From the NCBI RefSeq assembly GCF_000348985.1, contig NC_035927.1, forward strand, positions 1-64,000: a stretch of 64,000 nt of DNA, given 5' to 3'. Positions 58,267 to 64,000 of this stretch are shown here, piece after piece (the first letter of the stretch is position 1; each line of letters starts with the position of its first letter). This DNA is from Huiozyma naganishii CBS 8797 (taxonomy: Eukaryota; Ascomycota; Saccharomycetes; Saccharomycetales; Saccharomycetaceae). The notes below the pieces were generated by a model. The model searched no databases, was not told the origin of the DNA, and saw only the letters and a program-made list of their open reading frames with translations. The translations under genes were made by a program, and so were the position numbers.

Positions 58267-59304
58267 TCATAATTTCTTCACCCAGTCCTCGTCCTTCAAT
58301 TCTGGGACAATACTCAAGACTTTACCCTTTTCTGCGGCGCTCCTTGCGTTCGCAATGACAAACTCTTCCATGTTTTGTCTAGATTCGATGGTATGGGTAC
58401 CCATGTGAGGCAAGCCAAGAACCTGGGGCATCTCCATCAACTCCTTCGTGACCTGTGGCTCGTATTCGAAGACGTCTAGACCGGCGGACCTGACCTTACC
58501 GGACTTCAACGCGTCAACAAGAGCGCGCTCGTCGATGACGGCACCACGGGCGGTGTTAACAATGACCACACCATCCTTCATTTTCTTGAAAGTCTCCGCG
58601 TTCACGAAGTGTCTTGTCGCTGGGTTCAATGGCAGACTGACGGAGATGACATCGGCCGTCGCTAGCAGTTCGTCCAATGGGACCCACTCGCAACCGTCCT
58701 CCTCCTCAGCTGGCAGTCTTTTTCTGTTGTAGTAGATGATCTTGGAGAACAAGTGGGGTCTTAGTCTCTTGGCGATGGAGTGACCGATGTTCCCGAACCC
58801 CAAAATCCCGACAACTTTACCCTCTGGGTCGTGACCGAATGGACCACCGGCATCCTCACCGAGTTCTGGCCACTTCCCGGCCATGAAGTTTCTGTAACCG
58901 TACGAGTAGTTTCTAAGGGCACCGAGCACCAAGAAAGTGTGCGTGTCAGCCGTTGCATGGTTGACCAGTTTTGGCGTGTTCGACACCTGGATGTGTCTTT
59001 TGTTGAAGTGCTCGACCTCAATCTGATCGTAACCGGCACCATTGTGGCAGACGGCGATGACGGAGTCCGGCAAGTGGTCAGCAACCTCTTTGTCCCATTT
59101 CCCGACGTTTGGTAGCGATTGGACGGTGTGGGTGATGACTTTGGCCTGCGAGGCCTTGCACTTGGGGTCCTTTAGCAGCTTGAAGAACTCCTCTCTCGAG
59201 ACAGTCTCATCGATGGTGACCACTTCGGCAACTTCCTCGAATTGGTCCCAGACTTTTTGGGCGAACAAAACGTCTCCGAGACGTAACACAATTGGCTTAG
59301 ACAT
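58267..59304 (-). CDS. GOR1: glyoxylate reductase
   Basis: Gor1 reduces glyoxylate to glycolate with NAD(P)H and belongs to the D-2-hydroxyacid dehydrogenase family. The 345-residue product matches S. cerevisiae (350). The Rossmann signature is GILGFGNIGHSIAKRL. The later family blocks are SLPLNPATRHFVN, VIVNTARGAVIDERAL with the catalytic Arg, GLDVFEYEP with the catalytic Glu, and GLPHMGTHT with the catalytic His. Substrate-pocket text HNGAGYDQIE is present. It is divergent from TOF1, as in S. cerevisiae. Confidence 0.96.
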   Translation of the reverse strand: MSKPIVLRLGDVLFAQKVWDQFEEVAEVVTIDETVSREEFFKLLKDPKCKASQAKVITHTVQSLPNVGKWDKEVADHLPDSVIAVCHNGAGYDQIEVEHFNKRHIQVSNTPKLVNHATADTHTFLVLGALRNYSYGYRNFMAGKWPELGEDAGGPFGHDPEGKVVGILGFGNIGHSIAKRLRPHLFSKIIYYNRKRLPAEEEDGCEWVPLDELLATADVISVSLPLNPATRHFVNAETFKKMKDGVVIVNTARGAVIDERALVDALKSGKVRSAGLDVFEYEPQVTKELMEMPQVLGLPHMGTHTIESRQNMEEFVIANARSAAEKGKVLSIVPELKDEDWVKKL

Positions 59305-59372
59305 TATCTTTGGAAAGGGGGGATGGTGATTGAAAAGGATGAAGGTTTTACTGATGTAGTACTACAAATGAA

Positions 59373-59435
59373 CAGGACAGAAAAAGCAGGACAGAAAAAG
59401 CAGGACAGAAAAAGCAGGACAGAAAAAGCAGGACA
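59373..59435. repeat. 14-bp tandem repeat upstream of GOR1
   Basis: The unit CAGGACAGAAAAAG occurs four times without change at 59373, 59387, 59401 and 59415, then half a unit (CAGGACA) ends at 59435. It lies about 70-130 bp upstream of the GOR1 ATG. The identical copies point to recent amplification. Confidence 0.95.
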
Positions 59436-60081
59436 TTAGGGAGATACAACCAGAAAACGTTCTCATCTACAACATCATTCACTCCTTATATAAGTAAGCA
59501 ACCGCATCCCTTTTGATATTTTTTGCAACTTCCCAGATTTTAACCCCGACGCCTCGATCTCCGACCGAAAGTGGATTTAAAAAGGCGGGGGAGACGGGCA
59601 ACTCCGGGGCGGACATAGCAGTGTACGAGCACTCTGCATTAGCACTCAACAACTCTCAAGGTGCTTATGTGGTCGCTGTCCCGCACTACAATGCCCGGGA
59701 CATCACAGTTATCTGGAACTCAGGAGTAACGCAAGTTTTACGAAAATCTCTGTACCTGCGCCTCCAACACCGTTTGTACCTAGCTTGCAGGTGCACTACA
59801 GCGGTATTATCTTCCGTAGACATAAGGTACAATGACAAAGCACAGCATACAGTTTGTGTCCGTGCGCTTGGTGGAAACGCTTACGTACAGACGAGGCGCA
59901 CGATGATTCCTACCCCGCAGTTATTAACAATTGTATCACGTAATAAAACGTCGGGGTTATTCTCGAGCAATGGTTTGCCTTTTCTTCCTTTTTTGGTGTC
60001 GTTGCCTTTTTAGGAAATGGGTTGCAAAGCCCTAATTTGTTTTTGGAGGTCTTGGTGGAACCCTAAAACGAGTGGAACCTG

Positions 60082-60087
60082 ACGCGT
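60082..60087 (+). promoter_or_regulatory. MCB box upstream of TOF1
   Basis: ACGCGT is the exact MBF (Mbp1/Swi6) box, 146 bp before the TOF1 ATG. With the second box it suits G1/S expression of a replication-fork gene. Confidence 0.7.
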
Positions 60088-60100
60088 CAGCGATTATTTT

Positions 60101-60106
60101 ACGCGT
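60101..60106 (+). promoter_or_regulatory. second MCB box upstream of TOF1
   Basis: This is another exact ACGCGT, 19 bp after the first. Closely spaced MCB pairs are common in replication genes of yeasts. Confidence 0.7.
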
Positions 60107-60232
60107 CTGAAAAGTTTCACTTTACGTATTGATGGATGGATGGATCGCAGGTTGCCGAACGGTGAGTGATTGCATTGGACAGAGAGGGAGAGTCCTAGTT
60201 CTACCTCTTACATCCCCCACGCCAACTGGAGT

Positions 60233-63200
60233 ATGGAGTCTGACGATACACTCAATGTGCTGCGGGCAAGAATCGCGCTTTTGGCGACTGCTATTGGTGG
60301 TCCAGACTACAACTCACAGCTTGACCCACTGCCTTACAAGCTGGGCGATGACTGTCTTGCATGTCTGAAGGACCTGAAACGTTGGTTCAAATTGGTCGAT
60401 GACAAACAAAACACCTGGGAAGTCGCTATGGCGGCCGCCGAGTTCAAAGTGCTCACTGACGATCTCGTCCCGATTCTAGTCGACTGGGAGGAAAAATGTT
60501 CGCTGGAGGCTAAGTTGACAAAGAAGAACAAGCCCTCGCCGTTTAGAAATAAGAGTTACTACGATAAAGTGGCACTGCAGTGCCTGCAGCTGCTGGTGCT
60601 CATGACGTGGCCGTTGATCATCACGGAACACTCCTCGGCAAGCCAGGTCAACGTATATACGGACCTGAAGAAACACCAGCTGCTATACAAAAAGGCAATC
60701 CTGTCCACCCAGCAGGGGAAAGTGCTCAAAGCGGTGATAAGACTGGTTCTGAACGTAATGAAAATAGACAGACTCTCAAGAACTCCTAGGGATAACCTGA
60801 CCATCAAATTGGCACTCAACTTCTTCAGGAACGTCCTGTCGATAGAACCAGGGGAGTTGATGATCACAACGAAAAAGAAACCTTCCGCAACGAAGGGTAT
60901 ATCGTCAGTGGACACTTTACCCCCAAACGTATCAATGGATGATATTTCCCTAAATGCAGTTATCAACTCCTTTGAAAGGAATAAAGTATTCAAGTTGCTG
61001 CTGACCTTGTCAAATTCAGTAAATACCGAATTCGACCCGGACTTCATCATCATACCCGTGTTAGAGATCATGTTTTACTTGACCAAAGATATAAACCCAC
61101 GACTGCTGTTCAGCAGAGACCTGCAATCCCAGGAGGGGAAGGACACCCGTCAAACTGGATCCAAAGCGGGGAACGAGTTATCTAACCTGCTATCAAAAGA
61201 ATTCCAAATGAAGAAAAACTTAATCAAAAATACGTCTTCGAGACACTCCAGATTCGGTACTTTACTCTCCGTGGAGACCCCAGAAAAAATCAGACTCACC
61301 GTTTCTGGTTCACAAAACATACTCGATGAATCTAAGGCATTACAGAAGCTAGATAGCAGGAAGAAATGGTCCAAACGGACCACAAGAGTCAAGGATGACC
61401 CGCTGGAGAAGGGGCTTCCAAACAGTCTGCTAAACTCGCAGCAAACGTCGTACCTGGCATTACAATCGGGGGCGACTTTGAAATCGTTCTTGAACTTTAT
61501 AGACAACTTCCTCAACTCAAGTTTCAACATCGTCCTCCACGGTGTGACAAACTACATGACCACTGAGCAGGATAAACTCGTCATCATAGAACAGATAGAG
61601 TACCTCCTTTTCTATTCATGGTTTATTCAGTACCAAATCCTAAAATGTTCCGCTGGTGGTGGCAAACCCACAGATACAGCTAACGTCTCTGAAGCACTGA
61701 AGGAGACCTCCTTTATTTTGGCGTCTCATTTATTGAGGTCTGCGTTCGAAATGAAAAACTGGATCGTGGTACACGCTGGTATGATTGCCTTCAACGAACT
61801 ATTATCGCTCCTCAATTACGAGAAGGGGAACCCAGAAACTGACAAAGAGGACATAGAATTCATAATAAGCAAGTTATTCAGTGGAGAGAGGATCCACCTC
61901 CTTTCCAATCTACCTCGGATGGCTAATAGACACACGCCACAGTACATGAAAAGTTGTATTGATTTGACTCACAGCGTTTTGAAGACGTTGGAACTATATA
62001 CATCTGATGAAAGACACCTAGTGGTAGAAGGGAAGAAGACTCGTCGGAAAAACGCGAGCAAGAATACACAACTTACAAATGATAGCATTGAAAGAACGAT
62101 GGAGTTATATCAGGTTGACCGAGATGAGGCAATTGACATTTTAGATTCTCAAGCGACAACAATGGACGTCAATTTCCACAAAGTCCAAAACGCCTTCATA
62201 AATGAAGCCACGGTAGAGACGTATATCAATTTCTTACAACGATTCAGGGAACTAGATGACGACCAGATCAAAAAGATAATTTCCTTTTTCCATAGAGTCT
62301 TCGTCCAGGCAAAAGAAGAGTCCTTTTTGTTCCGGTTCGACCTCATTGTGCTACTACAAGAAATGCTGTCTGATGATGGACTGGCAAGAAATGCGAGAGT
62401 CAGGAAGCACGTTGATCAATTTGCCAATTATTACCTACAAAGGTTGAAGAATAGATTAAAAAAGTTCCCATCTTGGGCTGTTCACCTACTCTTCCCAGCT
62501 TTGCATGATATGGAAATTGGTTATTTCCAGAAATACGGCGAGAGAAAAGCGATGAAGAAAAATAATTTCTACGGTGCCCCTCCAAGCATAATCAAACCTT
62601 TCCCGGAACAAGAACAATTACCAGCAAATGTCCTCAAGGATATGTCGTTTGGTGTCCTCGTATCTACATTAATCGATGATTCTAAGACTGATTTGCTAGA
62701 CTTATTGGCTCAGCATATGTCAAAGAGTTTAGACATCTTCCGCTCGTGGTTGACAGTCAATATCGAAAAAGAAACAGAGACAGAAAATCCGCCAAACCAA
62801 AAGTTCAGTGTTCCAGACGATATTGGGAACCCACTTTTGTTTGATAAAGATTTCAGAGCACTTTTGAAGCTGATAGGCTATTCCATTCCTTCAAATCAAA
62901 ATGAGACCTGTTATTTACCGGGACTGGTGGAAATTTCGGAACTGAACAATTCTTTTCAGGCCATTAAGAAGTATACCACGACCACCTTTGAAACACCCAA
63001 CGGACAACCGTCATCCACATACTTAATAAGACCCCGTAATACAAATGATGACAGTCCCTTTGATAATAACGGGGAGGATGATGGCTGGACTGGTCATGAT
63101 TCTTACGATCTTAATGACCCGAGCATTGTCAGAGACGAAGAAGTGGACGATAACGAATACTTTAAAGATTTAGAGCGCGGGGGCACTACATCAACTTATA

Positions 63201-63955
63201 GTACGAATACTGCCAAGGGTATAGCTGCGAAAAAAAGTAAGAAGAAGCAAGGGAAAGCGGGAAATAAAATTCGAAATGGAGATGAATCAGGTAGTCGTCG
63301 GAAAAGGGAACCTCCTGTCGTTTCAAGCAAAGAGTATATCGATTCTGATGACGACGACGATGATAACGCTTTTGATTCAATATTTTTTGAGAATGAAATA
63401 TATTTGAGATGGATAATGAACCGAAGCAAAAGCCAATTGACCCCTGAACAGCATTCTATGTTTGGTAAATTTGTTGAAGAAAGAATACGCAATAATGGTC
63501 TAGTCAATGGCGATTATTCAGATCTTTTTGGCGGCGCGATTCCTTCTCTAAACACCCTAAAAGCGCTAGACACCTCTGAATCTCTTGCCGATAAGACTTT
63601 ATTAAATCTGAGTTCGAAAATGGAAGCAGAAACCAATTATCTCTCTTCAGACTCGGATAGTTCCGATGAGAACGTCAAAGCTGTATCTAATGATAAAGAG
63701 ACCCTTCCGGTGCTACCCTCTACAGCAAATTCTGAAGAATCCGACTCCAGCAATATCCTTTCTGAAAAGGAGTATTACTCCGCTGAATTTGACACAAATA
63801 CTCACATTTCCTCGAAAGAGTCGTTGAAGCGCAAGAACGATACTTCCGACGAAGACGAAGATGACGCTGAAACTCTACTTAAGAGCAACGAAAAGCAATA
63901 CTCAAGGACCCACAAAAAAAGACTAATTGTTGCTGAAGAAGACGAAGACGACTGA
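60233..63955 (+). CDS. TOF1: replication fork protection protein Tof1 (Timeless)
   Basis: Tof1 acts with Csm3 and Mrc1 at the replication fork to keep helicase and polymerase coupled and to signal through the S-phase checkpoint. The 1240-residue product matches S. cerevisiae (1238). The N-terminal Timeless domain (about 1-300) includes VLRARIALLATAIGGPDY and PLPYKLGDDCLACLKDLKRW. A long helical region (about 400-830) comes next. The C-terminal third is acidic and disordered, with Lys-rich patches and clusters of Asp and Ser. The start at 60233 is the first ATG; the frame to 60170 opens with TTG. The gene is complete; its stop is at 63953-63955. Confidence 0.96.
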   Translation: MESDDTLNVLRARIALLATAIGGPDYNSQLDPLPYKLGDDCLACLKDLKRWFKLVDDKQNTWEVAMAAAEFKVLTDDLVPILVDWEEKCSLEAKLTKKNKPSPFRNKSYYDKVALQCLQLLVLMTWPLIITEHSSASQVNVYTDLKKHQLLYKKAILSTQQGKVLKAVIRLVLNVMKIDRLSRTPRDNLTIKLALNFFRNVLSIEPGELMITTKKKPSATKGISSVDTLPPNVSMDDISLNAVINSFERNKVFKLLLTLSNSVNTEFDPDFIIIPVLEIMFYLTKDINPRLLFSRDLQSQEGKDTRQTGSKAGNELSNLLSKEFQMKKNLIKNTSSRHSRFGTLLSVETPEKIRLTVSGSQNILDESKALQKLDSRKKWSKRTTRVKDDPLEKGLPNSLLNSQQTSYLALQSGATLKSFLNFIDNFLNSSFNIVLHGVTNYMTTEQDKLVIIEQIEYLLFYSWFIQYQILKCSAGGGKPTDTANVSEALKETSFILASHLLRSAFEMKNWIVVHAGMIAFNELLSLLNYEKGNPETDKEDIEFIISKLFSGERIHLLSNLPRMANRHTPQYMKSCIDLTHSVLKTLELYTSDERHLVVEGKKTRRKNASKNTQLTNDSIERTMELYQVDRDEAIDILDSQATTMDVNFHKVQNAFINEATVETYINFLQRFRELDDDQIKKIISFFHRVFVQAKEESFLFRFDLIVLLQEMLSDDGLARNARVRKHVDQFANYYLQRLKNRLKKFPSWAVHLLFPALHDMEIGYFQKYGERKAMKKNNFYGAPPSIIKPFPEQEQLPANVLKDMSFGVLVSTLIDDSKTDLLDLLAQHMSKSLDIFRSWLTVNIEKETETENPPNQKFSVPDDIGNPLLFDKDFRALLKLIGYSIPSNQNETCYLPGLVEISELNNSFQAIKKYTTTTFETPNGQPSSTYLIRPRNTNDDSPFDNNGEDDGWTGHDSYDLNDPSIVRDEEVDDNEYFKDLERGGTTSTYSTNTAKGIAAKKSKKKQGKAGNKIRNGDESGSRRKREPPVVSSKEYIDSDDDDDDNAFDSIFFENEIYLRWIMNRSKSQLTPEQHSMFGKFVEERIRNNGLVNGDYSDLFGGAIPSLNTLKALDTSESLADKTLLNLSSKMEAETNYLSSDSDSSDENVKAVSNDKETLPVLPSTANSEESDSSNILSEKEYYSAEFDTNTHISSKESLKRKNDTSDEDEDDAETLLKSNEKQYSRTHKKRLIVAEEDEDD

Positions 63956-64000
63956 AATATATATGGTATGAACAAATAACAACCACCCTTGCATAAACCA

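Larger units (their letters stand above)
59305..60232. other. divergent promoter region GOR1-TOF1
   Basis: This 928-bp region holds a 14-bp tandem repeat (59373-59435) near GOR1 and two MCB boxes near TOF1. The long open frame at 59513-60013 begins with TTG, overlaps no conserved sequence and is not accepted as a gene. Confidence 0.6.

Noticed and set aside
59513..60013. 166-codon open frame between GOR1 and TOF1
   Set aside because: It begins with TTG, has no recognisable family and lies across the shared promoter with MCB boxes. It is best seen as chance.

Overview
This is a stretch of budding-yeast nuclear chromosome (Saccharomycetaceae). It holds 33 protein-coding genes, almost all without introns and packed on both strands. 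I see no operons, no tRNA or rRNA genes, no CRISPR arrays and no intact transposons. Gene content and order follow the right arm of S. cerevisiae chromosome IV (YDR532C down to YDR499W), then EMG1 (YLR186W), then the PRM1-CAF120-MET2-BOR1-GOR1-TOF1 run of S. cerevisiae chromosome XIV. The chromosome-IV block lacks the genes its chromosome-III sister keeps (GID7, ATG22, SRO9/SLF1, LSB5, STE50, HIS4). It also carries a EUG1-type PDI. Together these point to a post-whole-genome-duplication yeast. By eye the coding sequence is fairly GC-rich for such yeasts, which would suit a Kazachstania such as K. naganishii, but this species guess is weak.

Layout. Positions 1-3308 have no intact gene; they hold decayed coding sequence, including a relic of a secreted-protein gene at about 614-1523. 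Positions 3309-8238 carry QCR7, APA1/2, CAB1 and KRE28, a block inverted relative to its neighbours in S. cerevisiae. Positions 9589-27518 carry RBA50, SNA2, AGE1, SPS1, SPS2, URC2, FPR2, EUG1-like, GRH1, EMI2/GLK1, YDR514C/GFD2-like, GRX2-like and EMI1. Positions 27784-31153 carry a GNP1/AGP1 permease and SMT3, inverted as a pair. Positions 31750-46379 carry GIN4, an Old-Yellow-Enzyme-like gene absent from this place in S. cerevisiae, GMC1, PSP1, TOS4/PLM2, RPL37 (with intron) and LCD1/DDC2. Positions 46835-63955 carry EMG1, PRM1, CAF120/SKG3, MET2, BOR1, GOR1 and TOF1.

Most genes are unrelated housekeeping neighbours, but several promoters match their gene's known programme. There is a Hap2/3/4/5 box before QCR7, an Ndt80-type site before SPS2, and SBF or MBF boxes before GIN4, TOS4/PLM2 and TOF1. 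A Rap1 site precedes RPL37 and RRPE/PAC-like motifs precede EMG1. Pheromone elements precede PRM1, and paired Cbf1 and Met31/32 sites precede MET2.

The oddest items are an Old-Yellow-Enzyme homologue whose active-site residues are replaced, and a EUG1-like PDI with CPHS and DVHS in place of both CGHC sites. A 31-bp near-perfect palindrome sits inside GRH1, and a decayed secreted-protein gene lies near the left end. I found no convincing undescribed multi-gene system.
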